Both the position numbers and the translations under genes were made by a program. From contig NW_026250687.1 in assembly GCF_024244095.1 (NCBI RefSeq), forward strand, positions 62,001 to 126,000: 64,000 bases of DNA. Reading direction: 5' to 3'. Below are positions 27,239 through 36,578 of the stretch, piece by piece. Position 1 is the stretch's first letter, and each line of letters begins with the position of its first letter. The notes below the pieces were generated by a model. That model did no database searches, had not been told where the DNA came from, and worked only from the letters and a program-made list of their open reading frames with translations. Origin of the DNA: Nematocida homosporus (Eukaryota > Microsporidia).

Positions 27239-30200
27239 TTAGGAGTGAAAGTGGTGGGGGCGGAATTCTTCGGCATAGAAGGGTTGGGGCTTTTGTGGGA
27301 GGAGAATAGGTGGAGTGGTGAATGAATGGAGGTTTTGGTTCCAGGGGTGTGTGGTTAGGTAATTGGCTGGGGATGGCTGGACTTGGATTGTGGTAGGTGT
27401 TTGGGGAATGAGTTCAAAGATGGAATGATGGGTGTTCTTGACCGTGCAGATGGTTGTGGTATGTTCGCCGGTGGTAAGGTTGAATTGGATAAGGAGAATA
27501 GATGAAGGAAGAGAAACACCACTATAAGTAAAAGTAAGGTCGTTGGAGAAAGGAGTAGTGGTTTGGAGGATAGCTTTAATGGAGTAGTGGCTTATATCGC
27601 TGGTGGTTAGAGTAAAGTGCTTAGAAGCAAAGCTTTGAGAAGGAACAATTAGTAGATCATAATGATTGGATAGAACGGTCGGAGTTGACTGGGTTATTAG
27701 AGCTAGAATGGGTACTAAAGGGTCGGCGGCCGCCAGTAAGGTCGAGAAGAAGTCGAGTGGTATAGTTGCGGTGGGTGGAGTAGATGTAGGTGTGGAAGTG
27801 GAAGTGGGCGGAGTAGATGTAGATGTGGAAGTGGAAGTGGAAGAAGTGGAGGTAGGTGGGAAGAAAGGTACTCCAAGTGCGTAGCGGTCACGCCAATTGA
27901 TGATAGAGGTCCAGGCGTGCTTTTGAACAGTTGGGGAGACTAGCCGGAATTGGGTTCGGTCTTGCGCGAATACTAGGGCTTTGAGTGTATCCTGGGCGGT
28001 CTCTTCTTCAAGAAGAGCTTCACCGAGTATATGCATTCTTTTGGTGGCGGCTAGGAATAGATCGGTGATTAGCTGGTTTTCAATGGCAATCCAGTGGCGA
28101 TCCGACTGGGTTTGGGTGAGATAAACGAGAGAGGCTGGGTTAACTTCTAAAGAATGCCTGAGAATAAGGGCTAGGCGGCAGAAAGCAGTATAGGGCGACA
28201 GGCCGGGCCAGTGTGTATAGAGTTGGCTGTAAGGAAGTGGCTGGGTTAGAGGAAAGCTAAGAAGTGAACGGGATACTGTAAGAACTCGGCCTGAGTTGAC
28301 AAGAAGGGAGTAAAGTTTATCTTCAGCAAAGATATGCTGGCTGGCTGAAATACAAGGAAGCGCCCTGAAGAGATGGTCAAAGATTCGGACTATCTTCTCG
28401 CCTTTAGTGATGGGAATAGATAAATAAGCACCGGTGGTTAGATTAAGGGAATGAATGGCTTGGGGGCTTAAAACCATATAGATAGAATTGGGCTCTTTAA
28501 AAAGATGGCTGGGCTCGGTGGCAGTTGTTTGGGTTTCGAATAGAGAGGGATTGAAGCCAGCGAGGGAGCGAATGCGTCGTTGGAAGACACGGAAAGTATT
28601 GGCAAAAGGTAGAGAGGAAAGTAATGAGTGTTTGATTATGGTTGCTGCCGGTGCAATGGTTGGATGGGTGGGAAGAACACAGCATTCTGCTTGAGAAATA
28701 TCGAGAAGAACTACCACGCCTATCTTGCTATGGATAGGAGCAAAGTTGTCGGCTATGGTGATCATTTCGCTGGCCCAGGACTCGGCCTCTTCTTCGAGTG
28801 CTGGAGAGTCAATGTTGCCCCAACGCAGTCGAACAATAACCCAGGCTGGTAGCGCAGCGGCTTCGGTGTTCAGCCGTACTAAAAGCGAAGGGGATGTGGC
28901 GGCTAAGTATCGGGGTGGGTCGCTGATTGATTGGGAGAGACTGGCTAGGGCGTAGTGTTCAGGAGAATAGTTGCCTGAATCATTTGTATGAAGATAGGAT
29001 ATGTTAAGCGCAAGGGCATTTCTATCTAAGGCAGCAAACACTAAGCTAATGGCTTCGGCATGCATGCGCGGCCAGAGATTATCGCTGAATAGTTTTGTGT
29101 AGCTAACTCGGAGAGAGGAGAGCTTGCCTGAGATATAGATGCCAGTATTTTCCACATGGACGGGCTGACCAATATTGACGTGGCTGCGATTGATTACTGG
29201 ACTCCACCAGAAAACAAACATTCGGTTGGGTAGTCGTGCGAGTTCACCTAGTTGGGCTCGGCTATGTGTTTTGTGCTCTATGGAGTGCATTATACCAATA
29301 AGAGGTGTGCCCTGGGAGAGATCTGTTTTGGTGGGTAGGGCTGCTGGTTCAGTTGGGGTTTGGGAGGTCCATCTTTGGATTGCGGCAGCAAATAGTGAAT
29401 GGCGCTGGAGATTTTGGGCTTTAGGTAGGGTAAGTTGTTGTTTATAGGCATCCCAGAACACCCATCTTCCGTCGTGGTTTTCAGATGTCCATCGCTTTAC
29501 TCCATAGCGAATGTAAAGTCGCGGGCGCCAGCCTTGCTCAAGAGCAAGTTCAGGAGTTCTTTTGAGAAAGAGGGAAAGGCGAGGGATTCCGGTGCTGTGG
29601 ATTGGAATGCCTTGGGCGGCAAGGTGTTTGATGGCATTGTGAATGCTGGGCTGATCGGAGTCTTGCTTTTGGCTTTCAAGATAAGATTCTATTTTGGTGT
29701 AGGCAGCTTCTGAATGTGCGATTTCGTCTGCCCAGGAGGGACAGGCGCGAATAAGGGCTTTGGCTGAGATTAAGTTGAGACCGCCAACCTCCTTTTCGGC
29801 ATAGAACAGGAAGGAGGGGTACCTTTTCTTTTGGCGGGAGTTAACACCTTGCATGATTTTGTCGCGAACGGCCTTTTCGGCTACTATTATGGCGGCTATG
29901 AACTGGTCAGAGAGTGCTTCTCGATAAAAGAGGACTGTGCGGAGCAGAAGAGAGTTCCATCGCCGGACTATGGTGGAAAAGGCTGATCCGAGTGCATCTT
30001 GGCGAATTTTGGCAATAGCGAGTTTGAAAGGTGTAATGGCTTCGGGTGGGGTTTGTAGTGAGACTTTGGCTGGGTTGAGGATAATGGAGAGGTGTCCAAG
30101 TGGTAGGGATATTGGATGGTTGTGGAGGGGTATGTTAGTTAGGATGAAAGGCTGGGTTTGACGGGATAGCGGTGTTAATTGAGATAGCAAATAAGAAGTT

Positions 30201-32965
30201 GGTTGTTGCGTAGGTAGTTGTGTTGGGGTTTGTGTTAGGGCTTGTGGTTGTGTTAGGGTTTGTGGTTGGGGTGACGAAGGTGAAAGTGATTGCGTGATTC
30301 GAGCTAATATTTGTGTTAGAATGGCGGAATGAATAGTAGGGATTGGTACTTGCGATCTAGAAACAAGATCGAGGAGAGTATTGATGGGCGCGGCTCGAGG
30401 CGTTTGCTGGTACTGGGTTAGTATTGGGCTCTGGGTGGGGGTTGCTGGTGATGAATCTAGAGGATGGTTGGAGGAAGTATAGATTGCATAGGCTATGGTG
30501 CCACACCTAATATATCCTTTGATGGGACTGGTCTGGCTGGTAAGACGTGAATTGGCATGTAACATGATGTTGGTCTGGTTGAATTGAGTCAGTGAGGTCT
30601 GAATCAACTGGGCATCAACAAACAAGAGGTAGTATTGCAGAAGGAAAGAATGAAACTCAAGACCTGGGAAGAGTCCGCTTTTTTGAACATAAGACATGTC
30701 CTTGTAGGTGACAGTGGCTGCTAGTCGGCGGCTAATGTAGTGAAAGAGTTCCGGTGCCAGAATTGGTTCAAGAAATGGCAACAGAAAGCTAAATTCAATT
30801 TCAGCAAGGAGTGGAGAGTAATCAATGGCGATAAAGTGAAGGGGCTCTGTGTTGGTTGTTGCCCAATGCGTGAGATGAGTTTTGATTTTGTCACCGATAG
30901 ATAGATAGGAAACGGGAAGAGGTTCACTGTCGATCGGAAAAAGATGGCTGCCAAACAAGTTGTTCTTCTTGGCAAAGTGCCATAGCATAAGCTCAAGAAA
31001 CCGATCTACAATCTTTTCCTTGATTGTGGAGGAATAAATGATGTTACTGTCAAGAAACTCAATTTCGAAGGCCGAAAAGGTCTTCTTCTTCTCTAGAGTG
31101 GCTCGGATGTGCTGAAGAAGGTCGGTGAGGTTGGTTTTGCATTGGTCTAAGTAACTAAGTTCTGCTTTGTCTTTGGCCGTGAGCTGTTGTCTGATAGTGT
31201 ATTGAGATCTAAGCTCTTCAATGGCGTTGAGGGCAAAATGTTCTAGGTCATTGGGGGAGTAAGAGTCCAGTGAGAGTCGGGTGGGTATTGCATTGGATGG
31301 AAGAGCTAAAGAGAAGAGATGGGCTTGTAGAGGGTTGAGTTGGGGTGGTTTTGGCGGTGCGGACGAGTGAAGGAAGTGTAGAGCGTCGGCTAGGTTAAGA
31401 GACCGGTGTATTTTCATGATTAGTCGAAGCATCCGACCTTGGACTTTCTTGACTTGTTTCTTATCGGTAGCTTTCCCACTGAGAATATGCTTCCATCCTT
31501 GTAAGGTTTCGTTGATCCAAAGAACACTCTTTTCTTCGATATACACATTGACTAGCTTGGCTAAACTCGGGTTGAGCTTGGGCTGGTGCTCTTCGAATAT
31601 GTTATCGGCCTTCCATCTTTTCCAGGCTTGGCTGAATGCTAGCTTGACTTTTCGTTCTTCTTTCGGAGTGATGTCATGTAGTAAAGCTCGGCATTCACGA
31701 ATAAGCTGGGCTTTGGTTTCGATATCGGTGTTCGAGTCTTTTCTTTGCTTGGTAATAGGTTTGAGGCGTTTTGTTCTGCCTGTTCGCCTTCTTTCGACGT
31801 AAGCTGCTAGTCGGCTAGAAAGAACCGGTGCTAGACCTTGTAAGAAGAAGACCCAAACTCGCCAGACCTCACACCAGAGCATTGTTCCGTACTTCTGGGA
31901 TTGGCTGAGGATTTTGGTGATCCGATTAGTCTGTGCAATCTGCTTGACGACTGAATATTTATAGCGGTAGATGCCTGTTGTAGTACCGACTGATGAGAAC
32001 TCTTGGAACAGGCCTTGCATAAGATCTGTCTTGGAAATGGTATGGGCCTGGTGGTCTTCAAAGAGTGCGACTATTCGGTCTAATAAAGTGAGTATTTCTC
32101 GGAGAACATGATAAGATTGACCCATTCGACTCTTTTTCTTTTCTTTAGTGCTTATCTTTCTTTTGGGAGATGGTTGTTTGTTCTTTTTGATGTCACAATA
32201 CTTGATTTTGCGCTCTTCTAAGACATAACTAAGCACGCGGCGGCCAAGAATGACGACCAGACGGGCTAGCTTGGTCCACTCCATGGTTGAGCAAAAGTCC
32301 TTTTTGAGTGAAGCGGGTTGCTTGGTAGGGGCCGAAGTAGTGGAACTAGCGGTATTCATAAGCAGTTTCCAATCGGAGTATGGGGATGGGACTGATTTGA
32401 CCTTCTTAGGAGGCTTTTCTTTAGGTAGAAACGAAATAGACTCTCTAAGAAGAACTCGACGGGGATTAGGAATAAGGTCGTTGGTGATAGATTGGGTTGG
32501 TTTTGAGGTTGTTGTTGCGTTAGTGTGGTTGGTAGAGCTGGTGTGGTTAGTGTGATTGGTAGAGTTAGTGGAGTTTGAGCGAACAGGTGTCTTTTTGGGC
32601 AGGTTTAGCTGGGCTTGGAGTGATAGATACTCAGGAATAGACCACTTTTTGGGGTGGGGTGGAATGTCAATGTTCATTTCCAGTGCTATGACTGAAGAGG
32701 CCCAGTGGCAGAGATAATTGACCTCATCTTCGGAATGTTTGCCTTTAAGACTACAAATGATACCATCTGTGCTGTAGTAACAAAGCATCTTCTTGCTGGA
32801 CTCCCAGGGCATGGGAATGTTTTGTATAAGACTCGATATTACGGTCGGAAGAACAGTTAAACCATCTAAAAGAGAATTACGGTTACGCCGTGGTGGGTCT
32901 GTGATAATCTTCTCTAAATACTCTTCACAAACCATACACGGGCCTTGGCCAAGTAAGTTATCCAT
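27239..32965 (-). CDS. PRP8: Prp8 spliceosomal core protein (short form)
   Basis: Prp8 forms the cavity around the spliceosome's active site. At 1908 aa this copy is several hundred residues shorter than the roughly 2,300-2,400 of yeast and human. Recognisable blocks: PMPWE near 50-54; the reverse-transcriptase-like region; RTVLFYREAL followed by AVRDKIMQGVNSRQKKRYPS and FYAEKEVGGLNLIS in the linker/endonuclease-like part; the RNase H-like region with VHVENTGIYISGKLSSLRVS and FSDNLWPRMHAEA; and a degenerate Jab1/MPN end (LLIVPSQSFASKHFTLT). Low-complexity inserts replace some loops: Ser/Thr/Asn about 128-165, Gln/Thr/Pro near 880-930 and Ser/Thr/Pro near 1735. Its presence implies that splicing is retained. 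Confidence 0.9.
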   Translation of the reverse strand: MDNLLGQGPCMVCEEYLEKIITDPPRRNRNSLLDGLTVLPTVISSLIQNIPMPWESSKKMLCYYSTDGIICSLKGKHSEDEVNYLCHWASSVIALEMNIDIPPHPKKWSIPEYLSLQAQLNLPKKTPVRSNSTNSTNHTNHTSSTNHTNATTTSKPTQSITNDLIPNPRRVLLRESISFLPKEKPPKKVKSVPSPYSDWKLLMNTASSTTSAPTKQPASLKKDFCSTMEWTKLARLVVILGRRVLSYVLEERKIKYCDIKKNKQPSPKRKISTKEKKKSRMGQSYHVLREILTLLDRIVALFEDHQAHTISKTDLMQGLFQEFSSVGTTTGIYRYKYSVVKQIAQTNRITKILSQSQKYGTMLWCEVWRVWVFFLQGLAPVLSSRLAAYVERRRTGRTKRLKPITKQRKDSNTDIETKAQLIRECRALLHDITPKEERKVKLAFSQAWKRWKADNIFEEHQPKLNPSLAKLVNVYIEEKSVLWINETLQGWKHILSGKATDKKQVKKVQGRMLRLIMKIHRSLNLADALHFLHSSAPPKPPQLNPLQAHLFSLALPSNAIPTRLSLDSYSPNDLEHFALNAIEELRSQYTIRQQLTAKDKAELSYLDQCKTNLTDLLQHIRATLEKKKTFSAFEIEFLDSNIIYSSTIKEKIVDRFLELMLWHFAKKNNLFGSHLFPIDSEPLPVSYLSIGDKIKTHLTHWATTNTEPLHFIAIDYSPLLAEIEFSFLLPFLEPILAPELFHYISRRLAATVTYKDMSYVQKSGLFPGLEFHSFLLQYYLLFVDAQLIQTSLTQFNQTNIMLHANSRLTSQTSPIKGYIRCGTIAYAIYTSSNHPLDSSPATPTQSPILTQYQQTPRAAPINTLLDLVSRSQVPIPTIHSAILTQILARITQSLSPSSPQPQTLTQPQALTQTPTQLPTQQPTSYLLSQLTPLSRQTQPFILTNIPLHNHPISLPLGHLSIILNPAKVSLQTPPEAITPFKLAIAKIRQDALGSAFSTIVRRWNSLLLRTVLFYREALSDQFIAAIIVAEKAVRDKIMQGVNSRQKKRYPSFLFYAEKEVGGLNLISAKALIRACPSWADEIAHSEAAYTKIESYLESQKQDSDQPSIHNAIKHLAAQGIPIHSTGIPRLSLFLKRTPELALEQGWRPRLYIRYGVKRWTSENHDGRWVFWDAYKQQLTLPKAQNLQRHSLFAAAIQRWTSQTPTEPAALPTKTDLSQGTPLIGIMHSIEHKTHSRAQLGELARLPNRMFVFWWSPVINRSHVNIGQPVHVENTGIYISGKLSSLRVSYTKLFSDNLWPRMHAEAISLVFAALDRNALALNISYLHTNDSGNYSPEHYALASLSQSISDPPRYLAATSPSLLVRLNTEAAALPAWVIVRLRWGNIDSPALEEEAESWASEMITIADNFAPIHSKIGVVVLLDISQAECCVLPTHPTIAPAATIIKHSLLSSLPFANTFRVFQRRIRSLAGFNPSLFETQTTATEPSHLFKEPNSIYMVLSPQAIHSLNLTTGAYLSIPITKGEKIVRIFDHLFRALPCISASQHIFAEDKLYSLLVNSGRVLTVSRSLLSFPLTQPLPYSQLYTHWPGLSPYTAFCRLALILRHSLEVNPASLVYLTQTQSDRHWIAIENQLITDLFLAATKRMHILGEALLEEETAQDTLKALVFAQDRTQFRLVSPTVQKHAWTSIINWRDRYALGVPFFPPTSTSSTSTSTSTSTPPTSTSTPTSTPPTATIPLDFFSTLLAAADPLVPILALITQSTPTVLSNHYDLLIVPSQSFASKHFTLTTSDISHYSIKAILQTTTPFSNDLTFTYSGVSLPSSILLIQFNLTTGEHTTTICTVKNTHHSIFELIPQTPTTIQVQPSPANYLTTHPWNQNLHSFTTPPILLPQKPQPFYAEEFRPHHFHS

Positions 32966-33387
32966 GGAAAAAAAGAGGCTGGTGGGTTTATAGTGGCTAG
33001 TGTATTGGGTTAGTATTGATGTGGGGTGGGGTAGGGATTAGTTCGAATAATAACCGTAATGGTAAAAGAGATAAGTATTGAGTTAGGTTGAGTTGGGTTG
33101 GGTTGGGTTGGATTGGATTGGTGTTGGTATTGAGTTAGATTAAAGTTGGTGTTGAGTTGGATTAGTGGTTGTTGTTTTTAGATGACGTATTGGGTTAGTA
33201 TTTAGATCTAAAGAAAGAGTAGTATAGTTAGTGAATTTAAAAATTATGAAAGGCTACACAAATTGTGAATTGTTGGGTTTTATTGAGTTTTTATTGCCAA
33301 TGTAGATAGTATTGTGTTAAGATTGTGTTAGTATTGGGTTAGGATTTAGGTTGGATTGGATTGTGTTAGGGTTGTGTTAGTATTGGA
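32966..33387. other. Intergenic, no gene seen
   Basis: Low-complexity TTGAGTTGGGTTGGGT-type sequence with one TGACGT half-site (33183-33188). Confidence 0.6.
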
Positions 33388-34914
33388 TTAGTTGATTAGT
33401 GAATGGCCGGTCATGGCGTCGGGGATTGGTAGGTTCATAAGACGAAGAACAGTGGGGGCTACATCAGCAAGGCTTGGGTTTGACTTGGAGGTGGTGACGC
33501 TTGCTTGAGTGCTCGGGGAGATAATGATAATGGGAACCTTATTGGTGGTGTGGGATTTGACTGGGCCTTGTGCATCTTGCATAACCTCGGCATTGCCATG
33601 GTCGGCTGTGATGATGAGGAGGTAGTTGTGCTCTTTGGCGGCTAGGTAGATTTCGTTTATGTGCTGGTCAAGGACGGAGATGGCTTGCTTGGTGGCTGAA
33701 ATATTGCCGGTATGGCCAACCATGTCGCCGTTGGCAAAGTTGACTAGGACAAAATCGGTGCCTTGTTTGATTTCATCCAGAACAGCTTTGGTGACCTCGG
33801 GGGCGGACATTGCGGGGGTGGTATCGTAAGACTCAACTCGCTGGCTGGGAATGATTCTTTTGAGACTGTTCTGGCGATTGATATCTTTACCGCCATCAAA
33901 AAAGAAGGTCACATGGGCGGCCTTTTCAGTTTCTGCAATGCGGACTTGGCGAAGACCTTGCTCTTCAATTACATCTCCAAGAGTCTGCTTTATTTCAGGC
34001 CGTTCAAATAAGACTTCCTCATTCTTTTGGTCGGGCAAAACCCGGGTCATGGTGTGGATCTGGGTGACTGGGGCCAGCTTGGCATAGATTTGTCTGACTC
34101 GATCGACTCGAAAGTTAGTAATCAGCAAGGGACTTTGGGGTGTTATCTGGCATCCTGGTAAGCAGAAGGGTGGAATAAATTCATCTGTGATGTTTTGAGC
34201 ATATTGCTGTTCGATGTAGCTAGTTATTTCAGTGTAATTTGGTAAAGATGGCGTTTGGGTGGGTTTAGTGGCCGAGAAAAGAGTATCATAAGTAGCAGCT
34301 GTTCGTTCTTCTCGCTTGTCGCGGTCCATGGCATAGAAGCGGCCAGAGACCGAGACTATATAGGCATTGGCGGGTAGTAAAGGTTTAATCTGAGCGAGAT
34401 AGTTAAGATACTCCGATGGGCGAGTATCGCGGCCATCAGCAATGCTATGAATGTATACGGCTTGGCATTTTGGTGAGATTAGAGTAGCTATGTCTAAAAT
34501 ATCGCGCCAATGGCTGTGAATATTACCGTCTGAAAGCATGCCTAGTACGTGTACAATTTGGTTGGCAACAAGTGAATCGAATAAGTTAGATAGCACGCTT
34601 GTTTGTTCATCCGAACCAAGATCACCACTCAGTACTTTTCTAATTCGCACACTATCCTGAAGCACCGTTCGGCCCGCTCCAATGGTTAAATGGCCAACTT
34701 CTGAATTTCCCATATTACTATTACTAGCTAGGCCAACATAAGTTCCGTGGGCCAAAAGAAGAGTGCTGAAGTAAGTAGCACGTAACTTGTTCATATGGCA
34801 GGGATTGGCTTGAACAATTGCATCAACAATTTCTGGGTTGTTCTCTTCATTCTCACCCCAACCATCTAAGACCACTAGACAGCACTTCTCTCTATTTCTA
34901 TTCTCTGTTTGCAT
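33388..34914 (-). CDS. 2,3-bisphosphoglycerate-independent phosphoglycerate mutase
   Basis: iPGM converts 3- to 2-phosphoglycerate in glycolysis, using two metal ions and a phosphoserine intermediate. The 508-aa length is standard. LVVLDGWG (14-20) holds the metal-binding Asp17. GNSEVGHLTIGAGR (69-82) contains the nucleophilic Ser71. SIADGRDTRP, SGRFYAMDRDKR (substrate contacts), FFDGGKD, NFANGDMVGHTG and TADHGNAE (metal ligands) follow in the expected order. The frame starts at ATG 34914. This enzyme is unrelated to the cofactor-dependent type of animals and yeast. Confidence 0.95.
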   Translation of the reverse strand: MQTENRNREKCCLVVLDGWGENEENNPEIVDAIVQANPCHMNKLRATYFSTLLLAHGTYVGLASNSNMGNSEVGHLTIGAGRTVLQDSVRIRKVLSGDLGSDEQTSVLSNLFDSLVANQIVHVLGMLSDGNIHSHWRDILDIATLISPKCQAVYIHSIADGRDTRPSEYLNYLAQIKPLLPANAYIVSVSGRFYAMDRDKREERTAATYDTLFSATKPTQTPSLPNYTEITSYIEQQYAQNITDEFIPPFCLPGCQITPQSPLLITNFRVDRVRQIYAKLAPVTQIHTMTRVLPDQKNEEVLFERPEIKQTLGDVIEEQGLRQVRIAETEKAAHVTFFFDGGKDINRQNSLKRIIPSQRVESYDTTPAMSAPEVTKAVLDEIKQGTDFVLVNFANGDMVGHTGNISATKQAISVLDQHINEIYLAAKEHNYLLIITADHGNAEVMQDAQGPVKSHTTNKVPIIIISPSTQASVTTSKSNPSLADVAPTVLRLMNLPIPDAMTGHSLIN

Positions 34915-35004
34915 TCCAGATCAAACAGGATCCTATAAATACTAACCTGAATATTCAAAGGATACACATACTTGTTTTGGCCGGGTTAGTATTCGATTAG
35001 TGCG

Positions 35005-35062
35005 GTGTTCAGAGTATCCATCACCACTCTTTGCTAGTGAACACAGTCCCTTGATGCCAGGG
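35005..35062. repeat. Nested inverted repeats, possible RNA structure
   Basis: GTGTTCA (35005-35011) pairs with TGAACAC (35038-35044). Inside it GAGT pairs with ACTC. Next to it CCCT (35048-35051) pairs with AGGG (35059-35062). No known family is recognised. Confidence 0.4.
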
Positions 35063-35235
35063 CAGTCGCACTAATAATAAACCACAGCCCAATACCAATC
35101 AAATACTAACTCAATACCAACTCAATCCAATCTAACACTAACTTAATCCAATCTAACACCAACTCAACTCAACCTAATACCAACCCAATTCAATACCACC
35201 TCAATTCAATCTAATTCTAATCCATTTAAACACGG

Positions 35236-35242
35236 CAATTTT
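35236..35242 (+). promoter_or_regulatory. CAATTTT directly before the ALG1 start
   Basis: CAATTTT abuts the ATG at 35243 and matches the start-proximal word of several other genes here. Confidence 0.5.
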
Positions 35243-36331
35243 ATGTTTGCTAACCCAATGATCTTGGTTAATGCTGCACCCGAAGATCAGTCCGGAAGGT
35301 CCTTTGCTCTGGCCAACTACTTCTCTAAAAACACTCACCTTGTTCTTCTATTAACGTATCCTGGCCTAAGACAACCAGACACAATCTCTAAAAACATCAT
35401 CAAAAAGTACTTATGGCACATCAATACTGACAGCCAATTCATAATACTGACCAGAATCAAACAGCTCCTTAAGTTTATTTACTTAAACATAGTCACAACT
35501 TATTATCTGCTTTGGTATTTCATAACCAGCTCGAACACCCATCCAATTCCAAGTCCAACTATTCTCTTTGTAGTTCCACCACTTCCTACTATTCTTCTTC
35601 CCTTTATTTGCGCCTATCTTCTGGGCATTCAGCCGACCATTGATTGGCATAGGGTTACTCCTACGACCTTCAATTCCTTTCCTGGTTCCTTTCTCACTCG
35701 TTATGCTGCTAATATAGCTGTTACCACAGATATGGCCAAACTTATGAAAGCCCGCCATTTGCGAGCCACTACTATCACTGATGCTGATCTCTTCAGTTAC
35801 GTTGATACAGACTCCCCTCTACCACAGCCATCTTCAGATTCAGCCTTCTTTCAATACCTAGCTGCCAAGTATCCCGAATACCGCTCAGCTTTTCAAAACC
35901 CAAGTCGGCCCATTGCTATTTGTAGCACCAGTAATTCACCAGAAGAGGATATCTCTAGCCTACTACAAACTCTTTCTAGCATCCCAGTCAAAGGCACTCT
36001 CTTTTTTACCACCAAATCACCAATATCGCTCACACACCTGACTCTAAACGTACATTCAGTTTTTCTTGACCATGCTGATTATCTTCTGCTACTAACACAT
36101 GCCAATTTTGGTATTTCCACCCACGCTTGCAGCTATGACTATCCTCTCAAAATCATAGACTATCTTCGAGCACGTCTTCCAGTTATTGCCCATTCTAGCA
36201 CCCCGGCAATTCATTCTCCGAGTATTGAAGCCACTATCACCCGATACACAACTCTGGCACAACTTGGCACTGAGCTCCAAGCTAGCTTTAACAGACACCA
36301 ACTCAGCAGACACCAATTCAGCAGACACTAA
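35243..36331 (+). CDS. ALG1: ALG1-like beta-1,4-mannosyltransferase
   Basis: ALG1 adds the first mannose to GlcNAc2-PP-dolichol on the cytosolic face of the ER. The 362-aa protein has the GT33 landmarks: VVPPLPTILLPFICAYLLGIQPTIDWHR (family: IPTL...KLVIDWHN) and NIAVTTDMAKLMKARHLRAT (CVTKAMxxDLxxxWxI). Further on are IAICSTSNSPEEDISSLLQTL (STSWTPDEDFxILLDAL) and ANFGISTHACSYDYPLKIIDYL (GVSLHxSSSGLDLPMKVVDMF), followed by RLPVIA. It is about 90 residues shorter than yeast Alg1, with a shortened N-terminal half, and ends in a duplicated RHQ(L/F)S stretch. N-glycan assembly is reported lost in Encephalitozoon, so retention is informative. Confidence 0.85.
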   Translation: MFANPMILVNAAPEDQSGRSFALANYFSKNTHLVLLLTYPGLRQPDTISKNIIKKYLWHINTDSQFIILTRIKQLLKFIYLNIVTTYYLLWYFITSSNTHPIPSPTILFVVPPLPTILLPFICAYLLGIQPTIDWHRVTPTTFNSFPGSFLTRYAANIAVTTDMAKLMKARHLRATTITDADLFSYVDTDSPLPQPSSDSAFFQYLAAKYPEYRSAFQNPSRPIAICSTSNSPEEDISSLLQTLSSIPVKGTLFFTTKSPISLTHLTLNVHSVFLDHADYLLLLTHANFGISTHACSYDYPLKIIDYLRARLPVIAHSSTPAIHSPSIEATITRYTTLAQLGTELQASFNRHQLSRHQFSRH

Positions 36332-36578
36332 TCCACCCAGCTAAATTATACCATTCACGGCAACTCTATCTGTAATTAGCTTATTGAGCAACTACTCGCC
36401 AGCAGGAGTAAATAGAAATAGCTACTAATTACTCGGATCACACTAAGACAAAGAAGTAACTATAAATCAGACAGCCAAACTAGGCTAGTAGTTGTATTAG
36501 TATATTAGTAGTTTTGTTGGGTTAATATTGGGTTGGTAGTTTTATTAGTAGTTGATTGGGTTGGTAGTTGGACAGTGT

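Larger units (their letters stand above)
34915..35242. other. Intergenic; nested hairpins
   Basis: No gene seen. Non-repetitive DNA at about 34995-35075 contains nested inverted repeats (35005-35062, listed separately). The rest is A/C-rich CCAATCTAACACCAACTC-type sequence before the ALG1 start. Confidence 0.55.
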
